Assembly: GCF_005222705.1 (NCBI RefSeq)
Contig: NZ_STGF01000038.1
Coordinates: 1 to 58,259 of the forward strand
DNA from: Paenibacillus sp. SY21-1
Lineage (GTDB): Bacteria > Bacillota > Bacilli > Paenibacillales > Paenibacillaceae
Reading direction: 5' to 3'
DNA length: 58,259 bases
The translations under genes and the position numbers were made by a program. A model generated the notes under the pieces. It was not told where the DNA came from. It searched no databases and saw nothing but the letters and a program-made list of their open reading frames with translations. Positions 44,101 to 50,962 of the stretch are shown here, in pieces (position 1 is the first letter of the stretch; each line of letters opens with the position of its first letter).

Positions 44101-45704
44101 CTGCGGCGGATAGCACAACACAAAGCTACACTGTTACCGTAACGGTAGCAGCTAATCCGGCTAAAGCCATTACCGCCTTTAGCTTCGCTAGTCCAGCGGC
44201 TACGGGCACGATCAACGAAACGAACAAAACCATTGCGGTGACTGTTCCGTATGGCACGAACGTTACGGCTCTTGTTCCGACAATCGTTCATTCTGGTGCG
44301 AGCATTTCACCGAATAACGGCATAGCTCAAGATTTTTCAAACCCAGTGACCTACACTGTAACTGCGGCGGATAGCACAACACAAAGCTATACCGTTACCG
44401 TAACCGTGCAGCCTCCTGTACTCGTCCCTAGTCCTCCATCGGAGAATGACAACGAGCCAGCGAAAAAAGTCGCAGACCTTTTACTGAATAGCAAGGTCAT
44501 AGCACTAGGAGCATCAACGATAACAGATGGCAATAAACGTTTATCAATCGGGGTCAATCGGAGTACGCTCGACCCGCTGCTTGCTGCTGAAGGCAAAGGT
44601 GCTGTTCTTACTTTTCATGCAAGAGAAACGTTCGCTACCGTTGTTGCCAGTTTGGATGGGGAACTGCTAAGAAATCTGCAACAAAATCAAACACGCATTG
44701 AGCTCAAAACAGGGCAAGCCATATACACACTATCGTCAGAGCATCTGAGCATCGATTCCTTGATCAGCCAGCTAGGCGAATCCGCAGCTTTAAAAGACAT
44801 CAAAATTGAAATCGGCATTCAAATTCAAGCAGGACTGGCTAGAGCCAACACCATCCAGGATGGAGGAACGACGACGCCTCTCACAGCCCAGACTGCTTTT
44901 ACACTGCAGGCCAAATATGGAGAGACGATTCTGGACATTTCAAAACTCCATGCTCAAGCCGAGCATAGCCTTGTGATTCCTGAACATGACGACAAAACAA
45001 CGGTACTTACTATGCTGGTCATAGAAGCAGATGGCAGCACTCGCCCTCTCCCTACCAAGGTTGCAGTAGTGGAAGGCAAACGTTATGCCAAAGTGAGCAG
45101 CCTGTCCGCCAACACCTATGTCGCGGTATCGCACTCCAACTTCTTCAGCGATATTACGAAGCATTGGGCTGCTCAAGGCATAATTGAAATGAGCGCAAGA
45201 ATGGTCGTCAAAGGAACGGGTGAAGGTCTATATCGTCCGGATCAATTCATTACGCGAGCGGAGTTTGCGGCTATTATCGTTCGGGGGCTTGGATTGACTA
45301 CGACAGCTGGCGGCATCTCGTTCATTGATGTCGAAGAGCACGATTGGTACAGCGATGTCGTCCAAACGGCGACTTCTTATAAGCTGATCACCGGCTTTGA
45401 AGATGGTACATTCCGTCCGAATGACATCATTACCCGCGAGCAAGCGATGTCTATTATCGCCAGGTCGATGAAGCTAACAGGGCTGGATGCCAAGCTTCCC
45501 TCGATCTCTATAAACGAAATCCTTGTCGCTTATACAGATGCAGAGACCGCTTCAGATTGGGCATTAAGTGGAATCGCCAGAAATATACAAGCAGGAATTG
45601 TATTTGGCAAAAGCCACAATACACTTGCTCCGCTAGAAAACGTGACACGAGCTGAGGTTGCGGTAATCGTAAGAAGACTGCTTCAGCAATCCGAGTTCAT
45701 CTAA
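41127..45704 (+). CDS. Giant S-layer-anchored RCC1-repeat adhesin-like protein
   Basis: 1525 residues with a signal peptide ending near AHA (about residue 33). Residues 35-395 contain RCC1/BLIP-II-type beta-propeller repeats (recurrent IWAWGSNASGQFGNGT, MWAWGNNDAGQLGNNS). Residues 395-484 are a Big_3-type Ig-like domain. Residues 486-1094 are seven 87-residue repeats of DUF5018-like cadherin/Ig sandwich type (AKAITAFSF, then TYTVTAAD). Residues 1095-1340 are a less familiar beta-rich region, and three SLH domains end the protein (about 1348-1525). It should bind secondary wall polymer and display the propeller outward. Nothing catalytic is visible, so adhesion or ligand binding is the best guess. 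Confidence 0.9.
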   Translation: MKKTASLAKKALILLLTFIFVAGPLFIAEQAHAAGTRFILISSQLTSTLALDSNQEIWAWGSNASGQFGNGTTNGASTPTKVEVLDGGTPVKFQQVNLGWNHSLALDINGQLWSAGSDTSGELGNGTSGDSLTWNKLTITDGATLVTFTTIAALRATSYAVDSNGALWSWGFRSETADPQVPMKNSISNNGAPVMFKELKADSNSMLAIDSFDHLWDIYAGGERNAKLNPMDGGAEAEFQSLAVGYGYGDGSYYQNLALDKNGDIWTWGGDDKGQLGDGPTHTPERWTPEKLTVMDSGNRVRFAQISAGQKQALALDEYGTMWAWGNNDAGQLGNNSTIDLSVPTKVTLLDDNGDPLQFTFVEAGYGQSFGLDSNGQIWAWGYELQAVPTKLKFESSVLLSTSKTSLAYGESVTLTASVTGELATPTGNVNFMDGSTSLGSVPLTNGSAQLVVPALNAGSHQLTASFGGNGEYTGQTSNQIAVTVAANPAKAITAFSFASPAATGTINETNKTIAVTVPFGTNVTALEPTIVHSGASISPASGAARNFTNPVTYTVTAADSTTQSYTVTVTVAANPAKAITAFSFASPAATGTINEMNKTIAVTVPYGTNVTALVPTIVHSGASISPNNGIAQDFSSPVTYTVTAADSTTQSYIVTVTVAANPAKAITAFSFANPAATGTINETNKTIAVTVPFDTNVTALVPTIVHSGASISPNNGIAQDFSNPVTYTVTAADSSTQNYTVTVTVAANPAKAITAFSFTSPAATGTVNETNKTIAITVPFGTNVTAFVPTIVHSGANISPNNGIAQDFSSPVTYTVTAADSTTQSYIVTVTVAANPAKAITAFSFTNPAATGTVNETNKTIAVTVPFGTNVTALVPTIVHSGASISPNNGIAQDFSNPVTYTVTAADSTTQSYTVTLTVAANPAKAITAFSFASPAAAGTINETNKTIAVTVPYGTNVTALAPTITHSGASISPASGAARNFTNPVTYTVTAADSTTQSYTVTVTVAANPAKAITAFSFASPAATGTINETNKTIAVTVPYGTNVTALVPTIVHSGASISPNNGIAQDFSNPVTYTVTAADSTTQSYTVTVTVQPPVLVPSPPSENDNEPAKKVADLLLNSKVIALGASTITDGNKRLSIGVNRSTLDPLLAAEGKGAVLTFHARETFATVVASLDGELLRNLQQNQTRIELKTGQAIYTLSSEHLSIDSLISQLGESAALKDIKIEIGIQIQAGLARANTIQDGGTTTPLTAQTAFTLQAKYGETILDISKLHAQAEHSLVIPEHDDKTTVLTMLVIEADGSTRPLPTKVAVVEGKRYAKVSSLSANTYVAVSHSNFFSDITKHWAAQGIIEMSARMVVKGTGEGLYRPDQFITRAEFAAIIVRGLGLTTTAGGISFIDVEEHDWYSDVVQTATSYKLITGFEDGTFRPNDIITREQAMSIIARSMKLTGLDAKLPSISINEILVAYTDAETASDWALSGIARNIQAGIVFGKSHNTLAPLENVTRAEVAVIVRRLLQQSEFI
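42582..44408 (+). repeat. Seven tandem 261-bp repeats inside the surface-protein gene
   Basis: Units start at 42582, 42843, 43104, 43365, 43626, 43887 and 44148, exactly 261 bp each. The unit starts use two codon versions: GCCGCGAAC in units 1, 2, 4, 6 and GCAGCTAAT in units 3, 5, 7. Units 2-3 and 4-5 share the same pair of endings, so the array grew partly as 522-bp dimers. Units 1 and 6 share a different central segment. Confidence 0.95.
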
Positions 45705-45783
45705 TGAACATCAACTTTAAGCTGATTCCCAGCACACGGCCCGTGCAGATTTATTTTTAAAGCGGTAGATGTATAAAAAGTGC

Positions 45784-46022
45784 TCCTGCTGACCATAGTA
45801 GTAAGGACGGTGTGAAGAGAGGTGTGGTTCCGTTGGACCGTTTGGTGCTTGGGCTACTGGAGGGTTTAAGCTAGTCACTTACCTTGAATGGAAGCGAGGG
45901 GTTGTGTCGCAGAGTACCTCTGAAACACATCAACCGGATTTCTGATGATAGCATAAGTTGAATGGAAATAACTCGAACGATCAAACACCGTCAGGAAAGA
46001 GTCCGCAAGGGCTCTTTTTTTT
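45784..46022 (+). ncRNA. Candidate structured RNA with closing helix and terminator
   Basis: About 240 bases without a convincing gene. TATAAA at 45772-45777 could be a -10. GACGGTGT (45806-45813) pairs perfectly with ACACCGTC (45985-45992), closing a domain of about 187 nt. Inside are GGTTC/GGACC (near 45826-45839), a GGTG-GCTT/AAGC-CAC arm, a long hairpin at 45900-45935 (GGTTG, GTGT and CAGAG with their complements around loop TAC), and ATTTC/GAAAT (45938-45942, 45965-45969). AGAGGT (45818-45823) can also pair with ACCTCT (45916-45921), a possible pseudoknot or switch. An intrinsic terminator follows at once. I do not recognise a known class (not T-box, cobalamin, 6S, RNase P or SRP by their conserved cores). 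Confidence 0.5.
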
Positions 46023-46023
46023 A
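45998..46023 (+). terminator. Intrinsic terminator after the candidate RNA
   Basis: The stem AGAGTCC, loop GCAAG, GGCTCT (one wobble or mismatch) is followed by eight T residues and a further T-rich stretch. It ends the candidate RNA just before the MarR operator region. Confidence 0.88.
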
Positions 46024-46032
46024 TTTAATTTT

Positions 46033-46063
46033 ATTTGCAAAATGCAAATATTTGCACTACATT
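46033..46063 (+). promoter_or_regulatory. marR operon promoter with overlapping palindromic operators
   Basis: TTGCAA (46035-46040) and TACATT (46058-46063) are 17 bp apart. Two overlapping perfect palindromes fill the spacer: ATTTGCAAAATGCAAAT (46033-46049) and TGCAAATATTTGCA (46043-46056), giving three TTTGCA/TGCAAA half-sites. This is the usual size and place for a MarR-family autorepressor. Confidence 0.75.
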
Positions 46064-46153
46064 AATCATATAAGAAAATTGTCAAACGGGCCCTTCCCGT
46101 TCAAGTGAAACGGGCAGGTCTAGATTATGGCATATGGAAGGAAGGCGGCTTGC

Positions 46154-46600
46154 ATGTCCTATACGATTCCCGAGCAGCAGGTTAACGAAGCGCTGTTCTC
46201 GTTTTTGCAGAGCATTTATTTATTCGAGCAGCGCGAGCTGGACATGTTCGGAGTGGATTGGGGAGAGGTTTATATGATGCAGCTCCTGCTCCGGCAGCCG
46301 GGGATGCGTATTTCGGAGCTATCCAGTCGGATGAAGGTCAAGGATTTTGTGACAAGCCGCACAGTTACGAAGCTGGCCAACGCCGGCTTGCTTCAGCGTA
46401 TCGCGTCCACCAAGGATAAGCGCGTCGTAGAGGTTTATATCACCGATGCGGGGAAAGCCAAAATTGCATCCATTGAAAAATTCAACTATGCGGCAGTCTC
46501 TGCGAATTTTGAACATATTTCGAAGGAACAGCTTCTGCTATTGATGAATACGATAGGCCAATTGGACAAGCTGCTGAACCTGCAGCCGAACGGAGGATAG
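46154..46600 (+). CDS. MarR-family regulator
   Basis: 148 residues from ATG 46154, with GGAAGGAAGG upstream; an ATG at 46127 lacks a site. The winged helix lies at about residues 45-105 (MRISELSSRMKVKDFVTSRTV as HTH, TKDKRVVEVYITDAG as the wing with the conserved Asp-Lys-Arg). It is the first gene of an operon with an SDR (4-base gap) and an acetoacetate-decarboxylase-like gene. The palindromes in its promoter suggest autorepression relieved by a small, probably lipophilic ligand. Confidence 0.9.
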   Translation: MSYTIPEQQVNEALFSFLQSIYLFEQRELDMFGVDWGEVYMMQLLLRQPGMRISELSSRMKVKDFVTSRTVTKLANAGLLQRIASTKDKRVVEVYITDAGKAKIASIEKFNYAAVSANFEHISKEQLLLLMNTIGQLDKLLNLQPNGG

Positions 46601-46604
46601 CGCA

Positions 46605-47390
46605 ATGGAGCTGAGCGGCAAACGGATTGTGGTGACAGGAGGCTCCTCGGGGATCGGACGCGAGGTCGTCAAGCTTTTGCAGGCAAGCGATTGCACCGTA
46701 GTAGCCGCAGGCAAAGAGCCAAGCGAGCTCGTGCCGGACGGCCGCGAATTGTTCTTTTTTCAGGGAGATTTATCGTCTCAAGAGGGAATTGATCATTTGT
46801 TTGCGTATGCGGAAGACGTCATGGGAGGAATCGACATTTTTATCGCCAATGCCGGCTTCGCCTATTACGAGAAGCTTGGAGAACCGGATTGGCAGCATAT
46901 GTCCGTTATATTCAATCTTAACACGCTCGGCGTCATCTACAGCGCCCAAAAGATGAAAAGGCTGCGCGGCGAGCAGCCCTATGCTTTTATCTGTACAGCC
47001 AGCGGGATGGGCATTTTGCCGCTTCCCGGCTATGCGCTATACAGCGCAACCAAAGCGGCCCTTCGCGGCTTTGCCGGAGCCTATCGTTATGAACTGAACA
47101 GAAAACAGCGATTTCAGGTCGTCTATCCCATCGCCACCCGAACTAACTTCTTTAAACAGGCCGGAGACAGTCCTGTGCCTTGGCCCTCACAGCCCGCAAA
47201 CGAAGTCGCCGCGGCCATAGTCCGCGGCATCCGTACCGGCCAAGCAAATATCCACCCGTCTCTGACGTTCCGAATGATGAATGCGCTAAACGGCATATTT
47301 CCGTTTATTCTGCCTCTTTATGCCGGCATTGAAAACAAAAAATTTCAGCATTGGCTCCGGCAGAAGCCTGAAAAGGAGAGCTTATCATGA
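46605..47390 (+). CDS. Short-chain dehydrogenase/reductase
   Basis: 261 residues with the NAD(P) motif TGGSSGIG (residues 11-18), NAG in IANAGFAYYE, catalytic Ser in CTASGMG and YSATK as Tyr/Lys. The C-terminus (after about 215) is hydrophobic (FRMMNALNGIFPFILPLYAG) and may contact membrane, as in ketosphinganine-reductase-like or fatty-acyl SDRs. It overlaps the next gene by ATGA. With a decarboxylase-like partner it could act on a beta-keto or long-chain substrate; this is inference. Confidence 0.88.
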   Translation: MELSGKRIVVTGGSSGIGREVVKLLQASDCTVVAAGKEPSELVPDGRELFFFQGDLSSQEGIDHLFAYAEDVMGGIDIFIANAGFAYYEKLGEPDWQHMSVIFNLNTLGVIYSAQKMKRLRGEQPYAFICTASGMGILPLPGYALYSATKAALRGFAGAYRYELNRKQRFQVVYPIATRTNFFKQAGDSPVPWPSQPANEVAAAIVRGIRTGQANIHPSLTFRMMNALNGIFPFILPLYAGIENKKFQHWLRQKPEKESLS

Positions 47391-48049
47391 ACCGTTACCC
47401 CGCTCCCTGGCAGCTTAAAGGCTCGGGCTACATCATTATTTACCGCTTTAACCCATCCTTTGTGGAGAGACACGGCCGGGTTCCCGATTTTTTGCAGGGC
47501 CAGTTCTCCGGGGGCTTTGGCAGCGTCATGCTCGTCAACTACGAGTCCTCCAATGCAGGGCCTTACGGAGAATTGCTGTTTATTCCCGGCAAATTTAATC
47601 ATCTGGGCTTCAAGCTCAATACGATCAGTAAAATATACGTGTCCACGCTCGATAGCGTAGACAATGGTTGGAACAATTGGGGAATTCCCAAAGAGCAGGC
47701 CGCCTTCTCCTTTGAACGGCAATCGTCCGGCCATGAGCACATTCAAGTAGCGCTTAACGGCTCGCGTATCGCAGAATTCGAAATTTCGACCCATGGACCT
47801 TCCTTTCCCGTCAATACGAGACTGCTGCCCTTCCCGCTTGTGCAGCACAACAACAACAAATATTATTACACTCAGTTCACCGGCAGCGGCAAGGGCAAGC
47901 TCGCTCGCATCCGGGAATTATTCATTGACGGCGAACATTTCCCGGATATATCGCTTTGCAAGCCGTGGGCCGTTATAAAGGTCGAGCCCTTCTCCATTAC
48001 GTTCCCGGCGGCAACGGTTGCGGAGGGGTCAGCTCACCAATTATTTTGA
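47387..48049 (+). CDS. Acetoacetate-decarboxylase-like protein
   Basis: 220 residues with the acetoacetate decarboxylase fold pattern: PYGELLFIPG, then KIYVSTLDSVDNGWNNWGIPKEQAAF, in which the Lys of PKE lies where the Schiff-base lysine region of ADC (PKK) is found. Only one of the two adjacent lysines is present, so decarboxylase activity is uncertain and it may be a hydratase/aldolase-like or ligand-binding relative. It is translationally coupled to the SDR. Its last 53 bases overlap the convergent murB gene, which is unusual. Confidence 0.78.
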   Translation: MNRYPAPWQLKGSGYIIIYRFNPSFVERHGRVPDFLQGQFSGGFGSVMLVNYESSNAGPYGELLFIPGKFNHLGFKLNTISKIYVSTLDSVDNGWNNWGIPKEQAAFSFERQSSGHEHIQVALNGSRIAEFEISTHGPSFPVNTRLLPFPLVQHNNNKYYYTQFTGSGKGKLARIRELFIDGEHFPDISLCKPWAVIKVEPFSITFPAATVAEGSAHQLF

Positions 48050-48938
48050 CCTCTGTTTCGAGCTCGACTTGAAACTTTTCTTTGACCGTTTTTTTCACAT
48101 GCTCGATAAGCTGCAAGTAATCGGTGGATGTGGCCCGATCGATGTTGACGATAAAGCCTGCGTGCTTCGTGGACACTTCCGCGCCCCCGATTCTGACTCC
48201 CTGCAGCCCGCTGTCCTGTATCAATTTGCCCGCGAACAGATTGGGAGGCCGTTTGAATACACTGCCGCAGGACGGGTATTCAAGCGGCTGCTTCTGCTCG
48301 CGCAGCAAGGTGAAATGGTCCATCTTCTCCTGAATGCTGTCCAATTCCCCTTCCTCAAGCTGAAAAACAGCCTCCAGCACGGTATGGCCCTCTTTTTCAA
48401 AAATGCTTGAACGATAGCCGAACTCGAACTCGCCTTTCTTCAGCCTAATCAGCTTGCCGGCTTTTGTTAACGCCGCAGCCTCCTTAAGCACAAATGAAAC
48501 TTCGCCTCCATAAGCCCCCGCGTTCATAATTAATGCGCCGCCAATGCTGCCTGGAATGCCGCATGCGAACTCCAGGCCGGACAGGCGGCAGTCGCGGGCG
48601 GTTCGCGACACTTCGATCAGGCTGGCTCCGCATTGTGCCGTAATGATGTTCCCATCTATCTTAACTTCATTTAGCCGATTCATATTCATAACCAGACCGC
48701 GTATGCCGCCATCCCGGATGATGATATTTGTGCCGTAGCCCAACACGGTTAGCGGGATCTGGTAGGTCCAGGCCAACTCCGCGATGCGTTGAACCTCCTC
48801 CATCGTTGACGGCTGCACGTAAAGATCTGCAAGCCCGCCCATACGAATAAAGGTCTGCTCCGCCATTAATACGGAAACGTTGACATCCAACTGAGGGCAC
48901 GCCTCTTTCAGTGCATGTACAAATTGCTGATCGTTCAG
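47997..48938 (-). CDS. murB: UDP-N-acetylenolpyruvoylglucosamine reductase
   Basis: An FAD enzyme that makes UDP-MurNAc for peptidoglycan. The FAD domain shows GYGTNIIIRDGGIRG and CGIPGSIGGALIMNAGAYGG, the active site has YRSSIF and SCGSVFKRP, and the end TEVKIIGE carries the catalytic Glu. The first ATG/GTG/TTG (TTG 48890) has no ribosome site and cuts off the N-terminal helix. CTG 48938 lies 6 bases after AGGAGGT (48945-48951) and adds 16 family-like residues (NDQQFVHALKEACPQL). I therefore start at CTG. Type IIb form, about 313 residues. Confidence 0.88.
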   Translation of the reverse strand: MNDQQFVHALKEACPQLDVNVSVLMAEQTFIRMGGLADLYVQPSTMEEVQRIAELAWTYQIPLTVLGYGTNIIIRDGGIRGLVMNMNRLNEVKIDGNIITAQCGASLIEVSRTARDCRLSGLEFACGIPGSIGGALIMNAGAYGGEVSFVLKEAAALTKAGKLIRLKKGEFEFGYRSSIFEKEGHTVLEAVFQLEEGELDSIQEKMDHFTLLREQKQPLEYPSCGSVFKRPPNLFAGKLIQDSGLQGVRIGGAEVSTKHAGFIVNIDRATSTDYLQLIEHVKKTVKEKFQVELETEVKIIGELTPPQPLPPGT

Positions 48939-48975
48939 GGGAGTACCTCCTTTTTTAAACCTATATGTCGAATTA

Positions 48976-49002
48976 TTTATATATTATAATATAAGAAGTA
49001 TA
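48976..49002 (+). promoter_or_regulatory. 27-bp element, copy 1 (regulator/murB divergent gap)
   Basis: A 27-bp AT-rich element centred on the perfect palindrome TATATTATAATATA. It is identical at 26 of 27 positions to the element at 50963-50989, in the same orientation relative to the downstream gene. It contains TATAAT (48985-48990), so it may overlap the -10 of the regulator gene and, being palindromic, also that of murB. Confidence 0.7.
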
Positions 49003-49144
49003 CGCAGTGCAGTCCTTAAAAATGAACGATCTGTCAACGCGCCCAATCAAATGATGGAAGATGAATGAACGATAGAGCAGAGTGGGCCGTTTGCCTTATT
49101 TCGAGCCGGTCCATGCTTGTTGACGATAAGGAAGGTGATGAAAG

Positions 49145-49795
49145 GTGATACATCCGGAAGTGGCCCAGCCGCTCCCCACGCGGGAGATGATTGTGCATTT
49201 ATTGAAAACAAAGGGAGACATGAGCACAAAGGAGCTGACAGAGGAGCTTGGCATCACCGTTATGGCGGTCCGTCGACACATCCAATCCCTGGAACGGGAC
49301 AGCTTTATTACCTCCAAAATGCAGCGCCAATCGATGGGCAGGCCAACGGCCGTATACAGCTTAACGGAACAAGCCGGAGCGTTTTTTCCGAACAAATACC
49401 ATGCATTGACGATCGAGCTGCTAACCGAGCTTGAGGAGCATTTTGGCGGAGAGGCTGTGGAAAAGCTGTTCGTAAGCCGTAAAAACAAGCTGCTTCAAAA
49501 ATACGACGACGCCATGCACGGAAAATCGGTGTCCGAGCGGATTGAAATGTTAGCCGACTTGCAGCATGAGAACGGTTATATGGTTAAATTGGAGAAGATT
49601 GACAACGAGGCGTTTGTGCTAAAAGAATACAATTGCCCCATTGAGCATGTAGCTTTTAAATATAAAAATGCCTGCCAATGCGAGCTGCAGCTGTTCAGAT
49701 CATTGCTCACAGACGCCGAGGTCAATAGAACGGAGTGTTTGTCGGAGGGCGGGCAATGCTGCTCCTATATGATACGCAAAAAGGAGCAGCGCTAG
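49145..49795 (+). CDS. SufR-like winged-helix regulator with C-terminal cysteine cluster
   Basis: 216 residues. The HTH is DeoR/ArsR-like (MSTKELTEELGITVMAVRRH at 26-45, wing MGRPTAVYSLT at 64-74). A helical dimerisation segment follows, then a Cys-rich region: Cys164-x12-Cys177-x1-Cys179-x18-Cys198-x6-Cys205-Cys206. The C-x12-C start and the general layout resemble SufR-type iron-sulfur repressors, so a cluster or metal is likely. Start GTG with AAGGTG upstream. Its promoter shares a 27-bp element with the ferredoxin-NADP reductase gene; control of both, and possibly of divergent murB, by iron or redox state is inferred. Confidence 0.82.
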   Translation: MIHPEVAQPLPTREMIVHLLKTKGDMSTKELTEELGITVMAVRRHIQSLERDSFITSKMQRQSMGRPTAVYSLTEQAGAFFPNKYHALTIELLTELEEHFGGEAVEKLFVSRKNKLLQKYDDAMHGKSVSERIEMLADLQHENGYMVKLEKIDNEAFVLKEYNCPIEHVAFKYKNACQCELQLFRSLLTDAEVNRTECLSEGGQCCSYMIRKKEQR

Positions 49796-49876
49796 CAGGC
49801 ACGTTTGACGTTCCCAAGGTTATCCATGACGAAACACGCGCCTTGGAATGACATGCTTGGCAGCTTTCTCAAAAAG

Positions 49877-49906
49877 AAGATTCCTGCATGCCGGTACAGG
49901 AATCTT
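49877..49906 (-). terminator. Ferredoxin-NADP reductase terminator
   Basis: A 10-bp stem (49877-49886 and 49897-49906) is followed on the minus strand by CTTTTTG. It lies about 40 bases after the stop of the reductase gene. Confidence 0.8.
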
Positions 49907-49945
49907 CCGCACAGTCCACCGCTTGCCCACGATTATGCCGGCATT

Positions 49946-50944
49946 CTATAGCTTCATATTGCTGCTGTGGCCCGGCGACAGCTTGGCATTAGGGTCCATG
50001 TAGACCTTCGCGTTGTTGATCGCTGTCGGCGCTTCTCCGAAGCCTACGGCAATCAGCTTAACCTTGCCCGGATAATGGGTAATGTCTCCCGCCGCAAAGA
50101 TGCCCGGAATGGACGTCTCCATCCGCGTATCTACGGCAATTGAACCGTTATGAACCTCCAGCCCCCATTCGGAGATCGGGCCGAGCGAAGAAATAAAGCC
50201 GAAGCTGACTATGAGATCATCGCACGGCAGCACCTGCGTTTCCCCAGATTTGCCGACTGCTATCGCAACTTCCGTCAATCGATCTTCCCCGTGGAGCCCG
50301 ACAACTTCAGCCGGCGTTATAATCCGAACGCTTGATGCCATCAATTGCTCCACGCTATGCTCATGCGCGCGAAACTTATCCCGTCTATGAATAAGCGTAA
50401 CCTCTTTCGCAATCGGCTCCAGCATCAGCGCCCAGTCTACCGCGGAATCGCCGCCGCCGTTAATGATAACTCTCTTGCCTTCAAACGGCTTAAGCTCCTT
50501 CACAAAATAATGCAAATGGGTTTGTTCAAACCGATCTGCGTGCTCCAGATTCAGCCTGCGCGGCTCAAACGCACCGATTCCTCCCGTGATGATAACCGCT
50601 TTGCTGCGATGTACAGCCTTATCGGTTACGATTTCGAACTGGCGCTCTTCTTTTTTAACAAGCTGCTGCACCTTCTCTTTCAGCCTGACATCAACAGGAA
50701 ACAGCTTCATTTGCTCTGTCAATTGATGCGTAAGCTGCGCGGCAGTTATTTTAGGGAAACCGGCCACATCGTAAATATATTTTTCGGGGTACAGCGCCAT
50801 CGGCTGCCCTCCAAGCTGCGGCATACTGTCGATAATCTTAACGCTGGCTTGCCGCATGCCTGCATAGAAGGCGGCAAACATGCCGGTCGGCCCTCCGCCA
50901 ATAATCGTAATATCCGTATATGTATCTGCGAGTTCTTCGGACAA
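49946..50944 (-). CDS. Ferredoxin--NADP reductase (YumC type)
   Basis: A thioredoxin-reductase-like flavoprotein that passes electrons between NADPH and ferredoxin or flavodoxin. FAD motif IIGGGPTGMFAAFYAG (14-29), the GGQP..YPEKYIYDVAGFP block, NADP motif INGGGDSAVDWAL and the C-terminal GDITHYPGKVKLIAVGFGEA are typical; there is no CxxC, as expected for this type. 332 residues. TTG start, with AAAGGAGG 9 bases upstream. Its promoter (TTGGCA, 18 bp, TATAAT) contains the 27-bp element shared with the SufR-like regulator gene, so redox or iron control is likely. Confidence 0.93.
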   Translation of the reverse strand: MSEELADTYTDITIIGGGPTGMFAAFYAGMRQASVKIIDSMPQLGGQPMALYPEKYIYDVAGFPKITAAQLTHQLTEQMKLFPVDVRLKEKVQQLVKKEERQFEIVTDKAVHRSKAVIITGGIGAFEPRRLNLEHADRFEQTHLHYFVKELKPFEGKRVIINGGGDSAVDWALMLEPIAKEVTLIHRRDKFRAHEHSVEQLMASSVRIITPAEVVGLHGEDRLTEVAIAVGKSGETQVLPCDDLIVSFGFISSLGPISEWGLEVHNGSIAVDTRMETSIPGIFAAGDITHYPGKVKLIAVGFGEAPTAINNAKVYMDPNAKLSPGHSSNMKL

Positions 50945-50962
50945 GTTCTCTCTCCTCCTTTA

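Noticed and set aside
42558..44291. Several antisense open frames of 65-142 codons across the tandem repeats
   Set aside because: They recur with the 261-bp period and mirror the real gene's repeat; no ribosome sites support them.
42582..44408. Regular repeats that could suggest a CRISPR array
   Set aside because: The units are 261-bp in-frame coding repeats with no unique spacers and no cas genes.
45823..45874. Trp-rich mini-frame (GTG 45823, four TGG codons in 15) and a 13-codon TTG frame as attenuator leader peptides
   Set aside because: The first lacks a spaced ribosome site; the TGG richness fits the G/T-rich RNA arms. Kept only as part of the RNA candidate.
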